A stretch of DNA of 64,000 nt, taken from the NCBI RefSeq assembly GCF_022437945.1, contig NZ_CP092535.1:2108001-2172000 (forward strand), read 5' to 3'. Source of the stretch: Nocardioides sp. TF02-7. GTDB taxonomy: Bacteria > Actinomycetota > Actinomycetes > Propionibacteriales > Nocardioidaceae. The notes under the pieces are model-generated. The model saw nothing but the letters and a program-made list of their open reading frames with translations, had not been told where the DNA came from and did no database searches. This document shows, one piece after another, positions 46,196-55,984 of the stretch (the first letter of the stretch is position 1; the number at the start of each line of letters is the position of its first letter). Both the position numbers and the translations under genes were made by a program.

Positions 46196-46607
46196 TCAGA
46201 CGGCCTTCCGCCCCTCGACGACGTCGAGGTAGTGCTGGTTGTACATGACGCCGAGGACGTTGCCGAACGGGTCGACCACCGAGGCGGTGACGAAGCCCGG
46301 GCCGTACTCGCGCGGGGGGCTGGTGCTCGGTGGCGCCGAGGTCGAGGAGCCGCTGGTGGGCGGCGTGGACGTCGTCGACCGCCCAGTAGGTCATGGTGCC
46401 GTCGCCGCCGGCGCCCGGCGGCGCGAACCGGCGGTCGATGAAGCCGAGCTCGTGCTGGAGGTCGCCGACGCGGAACTCGATGTACGCCGGCCGGCCGCCG
46501 ACCTCGCGGACGAAGTACGGCTCGACCCCGAGCACGTGGGTGTACCAGCGGCCGGCCTCGGCGACGTCGTCGGCGTAGAAGTTGGTGGTGGTCAGTCCGC
46601 GCAGCAT
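46196..46607 (-). CDS. Glyoxalase/VOC-family protein (interrupted)
   Basis: A vicinal-oxygen-chelate fold protein of about 136 aa (MLRGLTTTNFYADDVAEAGRWYTHVLGVEPYF ... GPGFVTASVVDPFGNVLGVMYN). The DPFGN turn and paired beta-alpha-beta units identify the family; the substrate is unknown. One extra base in a six-base run near 46308 breaks the frame at EHQPPREYGPGF. ATG 46607 has AAGGGG upstream. It is divergent from a WYL regulator with an inverted repeat between them. Confidence 0.8.
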
Positions 46608-46666
46608 GGGTGGTCCCCTTCTCGGTCGGCTCCTCGTGAGCCGTGTGAGAGCCACCCTCCTCGCTG

Positions 46667-46689
46667 AAGTGCTCACCTCCTGAGCACTT
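46667..46689. promoter_or_regulatory. Perfect inverted repeat, likely operator
   Basis: AAGTGCTCA and TGAGCACTT flank a 5-base CCTCC spacer, between the divergent glyoxalase and WYL genes. A HTH/WYL regulator binding here could control both. Confidence 0.6.
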
Positions 46690-46708
46690 TCCGTGAAAGA
46701 TTCGTTGA

Positions 46709-47699
46709 ATGCGGGCAGACCGTCTCGTCGCGACCCTCCTGGTGCTGCAGTCGAAGGGCCGGGTGACCGCTGCTGCGCTCGCCGACGAGCTCGACGTGTC
46801 GGTCGCGACCGCTCGCCGCGACCTCGAGGCGCTGGCGGCCGCGGGGGTCCCGGTCTACCCCCCAGCCCGGTCGCGGTGGTGGGTGGCAGCTCGTGGGCGG
46901 CGCGCGGACGGACCTCACCGGGCTGTCGGCGTCGGAGGCCCAGGCGCTGTTCTTGCTGCTGGGGCCGGCGGCGGCGACCTCCGACGAGGCGAGGGCAGCG
47001 CTGCGCAAGCTCGCGCGGGCGCTGCCCCGGACGTTCCGCGCCGACGCCGAGGCGGCTGCGGCGGCGACCGTGAGCGACCCGGCGCGGTGGGGCGAGCAGG
47101 TCCGCCCCCGGCCGCCGCTGGTCCAGGCGCTCCAGGACGCCGTGGTCCGCCGCCGCCGCGTGCGGCTGACCTACGCCGACGCCCGCGGGAGCCGCTCCGA
47201 GCGGCTGGTCGAGCCGTGGGGCGTCGTCGACAAGGGGGACGCGTCCTACCTGGTCGCCGGCACCGACCGGGGCCGGCGCACGTTCCGCGTCGACCGGATC
47301 TCCTCGATCGACGTCACCGACGAGGTGTTCGAACCGGCGGACGTGCCGCTCGACGAGGCCTGGGCCGAGGTCGTGGCGGAGATGGAGGAGCGGCGCTCAC
47401 GCACCTGGGCGACGGTCGTCCTCGAGCAGCGGTTCGTGCCGGTGCTGCGCGACCACTTCGGCCGGCACTGCCACGTCGAGGAGGAGCGCGCCGACGGCCG
47501 GGCACTCGTGCGGGTCGCAGCCCCGACCCCGCTCGACCTGGCCCGCAACCTCGCCGGGTGGGGCGGCCTGGTCGACGTGCAGGACCCGCCGGAGGTACGT
47601 CGCGTGCTGGCGCGCATCGGCGAGGAGCTCACGACGCGGTACGGCGGCACGCCGGCCGCAGCGGCGTCCGCGTCGGCGACCCCGGGGACCGACCGGTGA
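46709..47699 (+). CDS. DeoR-type HTH / WYL-domain regulator (interrupted)
   Basis: A transcription factor of about 329 aa. The N-terminal winged helix is ATLLVLQSKGRVTAAALADELDVSVATARRDLEAL; the middle WYL domain shows RRRVRLTYADARGSRSERLVEPWGVVDKGDASYLVAGTD and FRVDRISSIDVT; a C-terminal extension follows. WYL domains bind nucleic acid or small ligands. One extra C near 46862 breaks the frame at VYPQPGRGGGWQL. It is divergent from the glyoxalase gene, its probable target, and overlaps the Imm5 gene by four bases. Confidence 0.8.
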
Positions 47700-48211
47700 T
47701 CCTCCCCGAGGTCCGCGACGCGCGGATGATCACCGTCCGCCGCGGCGGGACCCTCACCGACGACGACCACCGGCTGCTCGCGCTGTGGGCGGCGGAGTGC
47801 GCGGAGCACGTGCTGCACCTGTTCGAGGCGCAGGTGCCGGAGGACGGCCGGCCCCGCGCCGCGATCGCGGCCGTCCGCGCCTGGGTGCGGGGCGAGGTGC
47901 GGATGATGGAGTCGCGCGCGGCCGGAGGGCACGCGATGGGGGCGGCGCGGCCGCTGCGGGGAGCGGCCAGGTTCGCTGCGTACGCCGCCGGGCAGGCCGC
48001 GTGCGTGCCGCACGTCGCGGAGCACGACCTGGGCGCGGCGGCGTACGCGATCAAGGCGGTGCGGGCGGCGCGTCCGGATGATGTCGCCGCGGAGGAGGCC
48101 GGGCGGGCCGAGTGCGCCTGGCAGCGCGACCGGCTGCCCGCGGAGGTCCGGGCGCTCGTGCTGGAGGACCAGCAGCGCCGCAACGACCTCTGCTGGTCGG
48201 TCTTCGGCTGA
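47696..48211 (+). CDS. Imm5-like putative immunity protein
   Basis: A 171-aa, Ala-rich, mostly helical protein (VILPEVRDARMITVRRGGTLTDDDHRLLALWAAECAEHVL ... AAYAIKAVRAARP) that resembles the Imm-5 family of polymorphic toxin systems. It starts at GTG 47696, overlapping the WYL stop. No toxin gene is nearby, so it would be an orphan immunity gene, or the family has another role here. Confidence 0.6.
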   Translation: MILPEVRDARMITVRRGGTLTDDDHRLLALWAAECAEHVLHLFEAQVPEDGRPRAAIAAVRAWVRGEVRMMESRAAGGHAMGAARPLRGAARFAAYAAGQAACVPHVAEHDLGAAAYAIKAVRAARPDDVAAEEAGRAECAWQRDRLPAEVRALVLEDQQRRNDLCWSVFG

Positions 48212-48215
48212 GCGC

Positions 48216-48960
48216 CTACGCGGCCGGCGGCCGGAAGGTCCGCCACACGTTGCCGTGGCCGGCGACGAACCGCGGCCGGGTCGCCCGGACCGCCGAGCGC
48301 CAGAACCAGCTGCCCTTGTCGGGTGCGGTGACCGCGACGGCGTACCGCCCCTTGCCGTCGGTGCGCACCGTCGCGTACGTGCGCCAGGCGCAGGTGCGGC
48401 AGGTCTTGCGCTGGATGGTGACCGGCTTCCGGGTCCAGCCGGGGGTGACCCGGCCGATGTAACGGGCCCCGCCGTCGCGCTCCACGATCTGCCCGCGGAG
48501 GTTGCGCGAGACCCGCACCCGCACCGTGGTCCGGCTGGGCTCGAACCAGTGGGCGTCGAAGGAACCGCCGGTGTAGAGCACCTGGTAGCGGGCGCTGCCG
48601 GTCATCCGGATGCGCGTCGTGAACGAGCTCTCGTTCGGCAGCGTCGCGACCGTCTTCTGCCCGCCCTTCCCCGCAGGGGTGCGCCGCACCGCGACGTGGC
48701 CGTCCTCGGTGTCGGGGCTCAGGCACCAGCCGCCCGGATCGCAGTCGGGGGTCGTTCTCGTCGCGGACCTCGACCCAGCCGCTGATCCGCACCTTCTCGC
48801 CGTACCGGAGCACCCGGTCGGGCAGCGGCCGCACCTTGGTCCGGGTCTCGTGCCTCGTCACGGTGCCCGCCTCGGTGGCGCCCGGCGCCGCGACGACCGG
48901 CAGCGCCGCCGCCACCATGAGAGCGACCGCCGTGGCCGCCGACCGTGACCAGCGTCGCAC
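48216..48960 (-). CDS. Secreted beta-rich protein of unknown function (interrupted)
   Basis: About 247 aa with a signal peptide (RRWSRSAATAVALMVAAALPVVAAPGATEA) and then repeated beta segments (KVRISGWVEVRDENDPDCDPGGWCLSP; GSARYQVLYTGGSFDAHWFEPSRTTVRVRVSRN; RKTCRTCAWRTYATVRTDGKGRYAVAV). The last resembles bacterial Ig/transthyretin-like repeats. One extra base near 48743 breaks the frame at ENDPDCD. The GTG at 48960 has AGGAGG nine bases upstream. It is divergent from the sirtuin gene. Family not recognised. Confidence 0.65.
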
Positions 48961-49002
48961 GCGCGCCCGCCTCCTTCGTCCGTCCGGGTGACCGCGGCTG
49001 AG

Positions 49003-49008
49003 TACGGT
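49003..49008 (+). promoter_or_regulatory. -10 box of the sirtuin gene (leaderless)
   Basis: TACGGT fits TANNNT and ends seven bases before the GTG at 49016, which supports that start over the in-frame GTG at 49007. Confidence 0.45.
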
Positions 49009-49015
49009 GGCGGTC

Positions 49016-49705
49016 GTGCGCATCGTAGTCCTGACCGGGGCAGGCATCTCCGCCGAGAGCGGGGTGCCGACGTTCCGGGACGCCGACGGCCTGTGGGAGG
49101 GCCACCGGGTCGAGGAGGTGGCGACGCCCGAGGCGTTCGCGGCCGACCCGCACACCGTGCAGCGGTTCTACGACGCCCGCCGCGCGTCGCTGGCGGCGGT
49201 CGGGCCGAACGCCGCCCACGTCGCGCTCGCGGAGCTGGAGCGGGCGATCGGCGACGACCTGCTGGTCGTGACGCAGAACATCGACGACCTCCACGAGCGG
49301 GCCGGCTCGACCCGGGTCGTCCACATGCACGGGGAGCTGCGCTCGGCGCTCTGCTCCTACTGCGGCGGGCGGCACCGCTGGGACGACGACCTGGTCGACG
49401 CCGACCCGTGCCCCGGCTGCGGCCTCGGCACGCTGCGCCCCGACGTCGTCTGGTTCGGCGAGGTGCCCTACCACCTCGACGCGATCATCGAGTCCCTCGT
49501 GGCCTGCGACCTGTTCGTCTCCGTCGGGACCTCGGGTGCGGTCTACCCGGCCGCCGGGTTCGTGCAGCAGGCGCGGGCGTTCGGCGCGCGGACGCTCGAG
49601 CTCAACCTGGTGCCGAGCGAGGGCAGCCCGTTCTTCCACGAGTCCCGGCAGGGCCGGGCGGGCGACCTGGTGCCGGTCTGGGTGCGCGAGGTCCTGGCCG
49701 GGTGA
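49016..49705 (+). CDS. Sir2-family NAD-dependent protein deacylase
   Basis: A 229-aa sirtuin that removes acyl groups from lysine using NAD. Visible motifs are VLTGAGISAESGVPTFRD, TQNIDDLHERAG, the catalytic His in VHMHGEL, four zinc cysteines (CSYC and CPGC), and RPDVVWFGE. The GTG at 49016 is chosen from the leaderless -10 box. It overlaps the asparaginase gene by four bases, so the two are co-expressed. No frame breaks were seen. Confidence 0.9.
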   Translation: MRIVVLTGAGISAESGVPTFRDADGLWEGHRVEEVATPEAFAADPHTVQRFYDARRASLAAVGPNAAHVALAELERAIGDDLLVVTQNIDDLHERAGSTRVVHMHGELRSALCSYCGGRHRWDDDLVDADPCPGCGLGTLRPDVVWFGEVPYHLDAIIESLVACDLFVSVGTSGAVYPAAGFVQQARAFGARTLELNLVPSEGSPFFHESRQGRAGDLVPVWVREVLAG

Positions 49706-50694
49706 GCCGCACCCGTCCCGCGGTGCTGGTGCTCGGCACCGGCGGCACGATCGCCAGCCGCACTTCCGGCGGGGTGGCGGCGCCGGTCGACAGCGTCGAC
49801 CGGCTCGTGCGGGGCCTCGTCCCCGACCTCGACGTGGAGGCCCACGACCTGTTCGTCAAGGACAGCTCGGCGCTGACGCCCGCCGACCAGGTCGCGGTCG
49901 CCAGGGCGGTGCTCGACGCGGACGACCGGTTCGCGGGCGTGGTGGTGACCCACGGCACCGACACGATGGAGGAGACCGCCTACCTCCTCGACCTGGTCCA
50001 CGCCGGCGACCGGCCGGTGGTGGTGACCGGCGCGCAGCGGCCGGCCGACGCCCCGGACGCCGACGGTCCGCGCAACCTCGCCGACGCCGTCCGTGTCGCC
50101 GCCGACCCCGCCGCCCGGGGCCTCGGCGTGCTCGTCGTCTTCGACGGCCGGGTGCACGCCGCGCGTGGCACGCGGAAGGTGCACACGGTCGCTGCGGCGG
50201 CGTTCGCGCAGCACGACGGGCGGGCGCTCGGGCGGGTCGTCGACGGGCGGCTGTTCGTCGAGGGCACTCCTGCACACCGCGAGCACCTGCCCCGGGCCGC
50301 GCTCGGCCTCGAGCGGGTCCGGGTCGACATCGCCGCGACGTACCCCGGCGCCGACGACGTCGCGCTCCGCGCGTTCGCCGCGGCGGGCGCCCGCGGCGTG
50401 GTGCTGCAGGCGACCGGGGCGGGCAACGCGTCGCCCGGCATCGTCGCAGCGGTCGCCGACCTCACCCGGCGCGGCGTCGTGGTCGCCCTCACCACGCGCG
50501 TCGACCAGGGGGCGGTCGCCGGCGTCTACGGCGGTGGCGGTGGCGGTGCCGACCTGGTGGCCGCGGGTGCGGTGCCGCTCGGCACGCTCCGCGCCGGGCA
50601 GGGCCGGGTGCTCGTCCTCGCGCTGCTGGCCGCGCTGGACGACGCCGCGGCGGTGCGCGCCGCGATCCCGGCGTACGTCGACCCCGCCCGCTAG
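49702..50694 (+). CDS. L-asparaginase
   Basis: A 330-aa type I/II asparaginase that hydrolyses asparagine to aspartate and ammonia. Both catalytic blocks are intact: VLGTGGTIASRTSGG and GVVVTHGTDTMEETAYLLDL. No signal peptide is present, so it is cytosolic. It starts at GTG 49702 inside the sirtuin stop. Its TAG stop shares the CTAG at 50691-50694 with the stop of the convergent tetR gene. Confidence 0.9.
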   Translation: MSRTRPAVLVLGTGGTIASRTSGGVAAPVDSVDRLVRGLVPDLDVEAHDLFVKDSSALTPADQVAVARAVLDADDRFAGVVVTHGTDTMEETAYLLDLVHAGDRPVVVTGAQRPADAPDADGPRNLADAVRVAADPAARGLGVLVVFDGRVHAARGTRKVHTVAAAAFAQHDGRALGRVVDGRLFVEGTPAHREHLPRAALGLERVRVDIAATYPGADDVALRAFAAAGARGVVLQATGAGNASPGIVAAVADLTRRGVVVALTTRVDQGAVAGVYGGGGGGADLVAAGAVPLGTLRAGQGRVLVLALLAALDDAAAVRAAIPAYVDPAR

Positions 50695-51468
50695 CCGGTC
50701 GGCGCCGGGCCCGCCGCCAGCTCCTCGTCGAGGACCCGGACCAGCCGCTCCCGCTCGCCGTCGAGGTTGAGCGGCCCCAGCCACTCCAGGACCGTCGCGC
50801 GGAAGAGCGCGGCGGTCGCGATCAGCCGCGGGTCGCAGTGGCCGGTCGACTCCAGGGTGACCACGCCGTAGAGCGCCGACCAGGCGCGCATGTAGACCCA
50901 GAGCAGGCCGCGATCCTCGGTGGCGATGTGCTCGGCCTTCGCCGGGATCAGCGGCTCGAGCACGGCCTCGCGGACCGCGGGGTCGAGCTCGTCGAGGGCG
51001 GGGGTAGGGGAAGCGGTACTTCTGCTGGATGGCGTAGAGCAGGTCGGTGAAGTAGTGGCCGGAGGTCGCCAGCGTCAGCAGCTCGCGGCGCTCGGTGCCT
51101 CCCTCGGTGACCGGGTTGGCGAACACGGTGGCGAACTCGCGGGGCCGCGCGACGGCCCACTGCCGGAAGCCGACCGCCGCCGCGGTGAGCCGGGCCGCCG
51201 GGTCGTCCGCGGGGTACTTCTCCGCCCGGGCCGCGAAATCGGCGGTCGCCGCCTTGTCGAGCTCGAACGCCACCAGGTCGACCAGCTCCTGGTAGCTGCC
51301 GACGTACCGGTAGAGCGCCGGCGGCGTCATGCCCATCCGGGTCGCCACCGCGCGCAGGGACAGCTCGGCGCCCTCGGCCAGGAGCTCCGCGGAGACCCGG
51401 ACGATCTCGTCGTACGTCGCCTCGCGCTGACGCTCGCGGCGCGACGGCGGCTGGTGGACGTGAGCCAC
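50691..51468 (-). CDS. TetR-family repressor (interrupted)
   Basis: A regulator of about 258 aa. The N-terminal HTH is EIVRVSAELLAEGAELSLRAVATRMGMTPPALYRYVGSYQELVDLV; the C-terminal ligand domain includes AVGFRQWAVARPREFATVFANP and a TetR_C_13-like tail. One extra base near 51001 breaks the frame at FPYPALDELDP. The GTG at 51468 has GAGGAG upstream. It is divergent from the RND/MmpL exporter, which it probably represses through the inverted repeats between them. Confidence 0.8.
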
Positions 51469-51486
51469 GGCACTCCTCGTTAATGG

Positions 51487-51515
51487 TTGACACCGCAGTT
51501 TACACCATTTACGGT
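51487..51515 (+). promoter_or_regulatory. Promoter of the MmpL-type exporter
   Basis: TTGACA and TACGGT are 17 bases apart, a near-consensus housekeeping promoter pointing at the exporter gene 90 bases downstream. Confidence 0.7.
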
Positions 51516-51522
51516 TAACGGC

Positions 51523-51554
51523 GTTCACTGAACTGATCGACCGTTACTGAACGG
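51523..51554. promoter_or_regulatory. TetR operator candidates
   Basis: Two short inverted repeats just after the promoter: GTTCA-C-TGAAC at 51523-51533 and CCGTT-ACTG-AACGG at 51541-51554. Their place between divergent tetR and exporter genes fits repression of both. Confidence 0.45.
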
Positions 51555-51604
51555 ACGGCTGTTCACCAAGTCTCTCATCCCGCGCCCGCGGAGGAGGAAC
51601 CCTC

Positions 51605-53822
51605 ATGATCGACCGCTGGGGCGCGTTCGTCGCCCGCCGAGCCCGAGCCGTCCTCGCGGTCGGCGTCCTCGTCGTGATCGCCGCCGGCGTCTACGGCGTC
51701 GGCGTCTTCGACTCGCTCTCCCGCGGGGGGTTCGACGACCCCGACGCCGAGGGCGCCCGGCAGCTCGCGGCCGAGCGCGACGTCTTCGGCAACCAGTCGC
51801 CGGACGTGGTGGCGATCTACTCCAGTGACGACCTGGTCGCCACGGACCCGCGGTTCCGGGACGCGGTCGCCGACGTCGTGGCGGACCTCCCCCAGGACGC
51901 CGTCGCTCGGGTGGTCCCCTACTTCGAGGCGCCCCCCGGAGGCCGGCCTGGTCAGCCCCGACGGCCACACCGCGCAGGTGGTGATCTCGCTCGACGGCGA
52001 GACGCAGGACGACTTCCTCGACTCCTACGACGAGGTCCACCCGCTGCTCGAGGCCGACGGTCTGCACACCGACGTCGCCGGCACCTACGCCGTCTACGAG
52101 AACGTCAACGAGATCACCTCCGAGGATCTCGAGCGCGCCGAGCTCATCTCGCTCCCCCTGGTCGTGCTGCTGGCACTCCTGATCTTCGGCAGCCTGGTCG
52201 CGGCGTCGATGCCGGCGGTCGTCGGCGTGGTCGCGATGGTCGGCGGCCTCGCGACGGTGCGGCTGCTGACGGGGTTCACCGACGTGTCGGTGTTCGCGGT
52301 GAACGTGATCTCGCTGCTCGGCATCGGGCTCGCGATCGACTACGCGCTGTTCGTCATCAGCCGGTTCCGGGAGGAGCTCGCGGCGCTGCCGGACGGCGAC
52401 CCCGCAGCACCCCGGCTGGCGATCCGCCGGACGATGACCACCGCCGGACGCACCGTGCTGTTCTCCGGCCTCACCGTCGCCGCGGCGCTGGCCAGCCTGC
52501 TGATCTTCCCCCAGATGTTCCTGCGGAGCATGGCGTACGGCGGCATCGCGGCGGTCGTGATCGCCATGCTGGCCGCGCTCACCGTGCTCCCCGCGATCCT
52601 CGTCCTGCTCGGACGGCGGGTCGACGCCGGCCGGCTGCCGTGGCGGCGCGGTCGTGCGGTCGAGGTCGGCGACGCCCACGGCCGGTGGGCGGCGCTCGCC
52701 CGCGCCGTGATGCGCCGCCCGGTGGCCGTGCTCGCGCTCACGGTCGTCGTACTGCTCGCCGTGGCCGCGCCGTTCCTCGGCGTGCGCTGGGGCAGCGTCG
52801 ACCACCGCGTGCTCCCCGACGACGCGCCGGCCCACGTCGCCGCCGAGAAGCTCGCCGCGTTCGGGCCCGAGACGTCGACGGCCAGCGTGCTCCTCGAGGG
52901 TGCCGACGCCGCCGCGGTCGACTCCTACCTCCAGCAGGCGCGCGGCATCGCCGGCGACCCGACGGCCGAGGTCGTCGACCAGCAGGGCGACGCCACGCTG
53001 GTGCGGGTGGCGTGGCGCGGCAACAGCCAGAGCGAGGCGTCGCAGGACCTGGTGCGCGACCTGCGCGAGATCGACCCCGAGGGTGGCACGGCGATGGTCG
53101 GCGGCCTGACCGCCGACACCGTCGACCTGCTCGACTCGGTCGGTGCGCACCTGCCGTGGATGGGGCTGATCGTCGTCGGCGTGATGCTCGTGCTGCTGTT
53201 CGTCGCGTTCGGCTCGCTGGTGCTGCCGCTGAAGGCGGTTGTGATGAACGCCTTCTCGATCACCGCGTCCTTCGGCGTCATCACCTGGATCTTCAGCGAC
53301 GGCCACCTCGCCGACCTGCTCGGCTTCACGCCGCAGGGCTTCCTCGACGCGACCAACCCGATCCTGATGCTGGCCATCCTCTTCGGCCTGTCGATGGACT
53401 ACGAGGTGTTCCTCCTCAGCCGGGTCCGCGAGCAGTGGGACCGCACCGGCGACAACGACCTCGCCGTCGCGACGGGCGTGCAGAAGACCGGCCGGATCAT
53501 CACGAGCGCCGCCGTGCTGCTCGCCGTGGTGATCGGCGCGTTCTCCACGAGCGGCATCGTGTTCATGAAGATGCTCGGCATCGGCATGCTCGTCGCCCTC
53601 CTCGTCGACGCCACCATCGTGCGGGCGCTCATGGTGCCGGCGGCGATGAAGCTGCTCGGCCGCTGGAACTGGTGGGCCCCCGCGCCGCTCGCCCGCTGGT
53701 GGGAGCGGCACGGCTTCCGCGACGAGGTGCCGGCGGGCGCGGACGGCCGGCTCGGCGGGGATGGTGCTGGTGGGGTCGACGGGGCTGATGGGGCCGACGA
53801 CCGGGTCGCGGCGGGGGTGTGA
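51605..53822 (+). CDS. MmpL/RND-superfamily exporter (interrupted)
   Basis: A membrane protein of about 738 aa with two six-helix MMPL halves, each preceded by a large extracellular loop. The first half shows GIGLAIDYALFVISRFREEL and the second LFGLSMDYEVFLLSRVREQWD, the paired Asp-Tyr proton-relay signatures. Substrates in this family are lipids, siderophores or drugs. One extra C near 51940 breaks the frame at EAPPEAGLVSPDG. The acidic Gly-rich tail may be variable. TetR-type control is likely. Confidence 0.85.
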
Positions 53823-53841
53823 GGCGGGCCGGTCGGATGGC

Positions 53842-53952
53842 TGCGGTTTGGGACCAAACCGCAGCTGGCGGGCCTCGAGGGGTGCGGTTTGGGACCAAAC
53901 CGCAGATCCCGGGCCGTTCCTGATGCGGTTTGGGACCAAACCTCGGTAAAGA
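53842..53952. repeat. Phased array of near-perfect palindromes (locus 2)
   Basis: Three palindromes with arms TGCGGTTTGG and CCAAACCGCA and a GA centre start at 53842, 53883 and 53924, exactly 41 bases apart. The last one changes to CCAAACCTCGGTAAAGA, almost identical to the terminal copy at 2280. As at locus 1, the array lies directly upstream of a gene start. Confidence 0.85.
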
Positions 53953-54011
53953 CCCCCCGCCCACCCGCCTGCCCACCCCACCCCCCGCACCCGTTCGGGT
54001 AGAAACGTGTC

Positions 54012-55914
54012 GTGCCCTCCGTCCCGACTTCCGGCTACCCGGCCCCTGGTGCCCGGATCGGGCGGTTCCGGGTGGTGGAGCAGCTCGGTCAGGGTGGGAT
54101 GGGTGTCGTCTACCGGGCGGTGGAGGAGAACCTCGGCCGGGAGGTGGCGCTCAAGATCGTGGCGCCGCACCTCGCGCACGACCCGGAGTTCCGGGGAGCG
54201 GTTCACCCGGGAGGCGCGCGCCCAGGCGTCGCTGGAGTCGTCGCACGTCGTCGCGGTCTACGCCCACGGCGAGGAGGACGGCTATCTCTACATCGCCAGC
54301 CAGCTGATCGCCGACGGTGACCTCGGCCGGCTGATCCGCACCGCCGGGGTGCCGCCGCTGGCCGATGCGCTCGACGTGATGCAGCAGGTGGCGACCGGGC
54401 TGGCCGACGCCCACGACGCGGGGCTCGTCCACCGCGACATCAAGCCGGGCAACGTGCTGGTGCGGTTGCGGGGCGGCGCGGTGCGCGCCTACCTCGCCGA
54501 CTTCGGCATCGCCCGCCGGATGGATGCGCAGGCGACCCGGATCGGAGCGGCGGTGCCGGGGACGCCGACCTACATGGCGCCCGAGCTGCACAGCGGCGCC
54601 GAGGCCGGGTTCGTCACCGACGTCTACTCGCTGGGCTGCCTGCTGTGGGTCGCCCTCACCGGCGTGCCGCCGTACTCCGGCACCACCGACTACCAGGTCA
54701 TCGCCGGCCACATGAACGACCCGGTGCCGCAGCTGGCCGGCGACACCCCGATGATCCGCGCCGCCAACCGGATCCTGCGGATCGCGATGGCCAAGGAGCC
54801 GGAGGGCCGCTACCGCGACGCCGGGGCGATGCGCGACGACCTGCAGGCGGCGCTGCGGCTGCCGAGCACGCCGGGGGCGGCGGTGCCGGCGGCCCGCACC
54901 GGCACGGTCATCCGGCCGGTCGTCGCGAGTCCCGTGGCCGAGGGCACCGTGCCGCGCCCGCCGACCGGCGGCGACCGCCCGCAGGGGAGTACGCCGACCG
55001 GCCCGCCGCGCTCCCCGCAGCCGCCCTCCCCGCAACCACCGGCCGCACGACCACCGGCCGCACGACCACCGGCCGCCCCGCCGCAGTCGCCGGCCCAGGA
55101 CCCGCCGGCCCCCGACCCGCCGCCGACCCCCCTGCCGCCGCCCGCGCGCGGCGGCCGGTCCCGCGTGTTCTGGACGGCGACCGCCGCGGCGGCAGCGGTC
55201 GTCGCGGTCGGCGTGGGCGGGGCCGCGGCCTGGCTCGGCCGCGACGACCCGGACCCCGCGCCGGGTCCGTCGCCCACCAGCCCCGCCGGCGACTTCACCG
55301 CCCAGGACCCCGCGGACATCCTGAAGGCCTCGGAGCGGGAGATGAAGGTCCTCGACAGTGTCCGCGTGACCGGCCAGTTCCGCGAGGACGGCGACAGCGG
55401 TCGCGACGTCGTGGTCGACCTGACGATGACCGCCGACGGCGAGTGCCGCGGGACGATGGGCTACGCGGACGGCGGCTCGGCGCAGGTGCTGCGGGTCGGC
55501 GGCCGCGAGCTGGTCAAGCCGGACGCCGAGTTCCTCCCCGGCCTCGACCGGGCGGAGGCGCAGGCGTTCCTCGACAAGGTGGGCGGCCGCTGGCTGGAGC
55601 TCACCGAGCAGGAGGACCAGTTCGCGTCGGTGTGCGACCTCGACGAGCTCCTCGAGCGCGACAACCGCGGCGGCGCCACCCTGACCAACGAGGGCGTCGT
55701 CACCGAACAGCAGCAGGACGCCGTCCGGATCCGGCTGGAGCAGGGGAGCCAGGAGGAGACCTACTACGTGATGGTGGCCGAGCCGCACTACCTGCTGCGG
55801 ATCGACGAGTCGGCGGACGCGTCGTTCACCTACTCCCGCTTCGACGAGGAGTTCGATCCGCGGCTGCCGGCGGAGTCGCGGATCGTCACCGACACCGAGC
55901 TCGCCGGCGGCTGA
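54012..55914 (+). CDS. Receptor-type Ser/Thr protein kinase (interrupted)
   Basis: A PknB-like transmembrane kinase of about 633 aa. The kinase domain has GQGGMGVVYRA, ALKIV, HRDIKPGN, DFGIA and GTPTYMAPE. A Pro-rich linker (~80 aa) leads to one membrane helix (FWTATAAAAAVVAVGVGGAAAWLG) and an extracellular domain of ~210 aa that resembles LppX/LprG-type lipid-binding folds, not PASTA repeats. One extra G near 54194 breaks the frame at EFRERFTREARAQ. GTG 54012 follows a TAGAAA box. The palindrome array lies just upstream. Confidence 0.85.
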
Positions 55915-55984
55915 GCGCGGCCGCTCCTTCCTGTCGACCCGATCCCCTCGACAGCGACCGCCGCCGCGCTGTTGGCTGGACCGC

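Noticed and set aside
45560..46200. Fusion of menB with the helicase fragment through the shared frame at 43946-45535
   Set aside because: After repairing the indel near 44850 menB ends at 45059 with its usual PWYY-like tail, so the continuity of frame is accidental.
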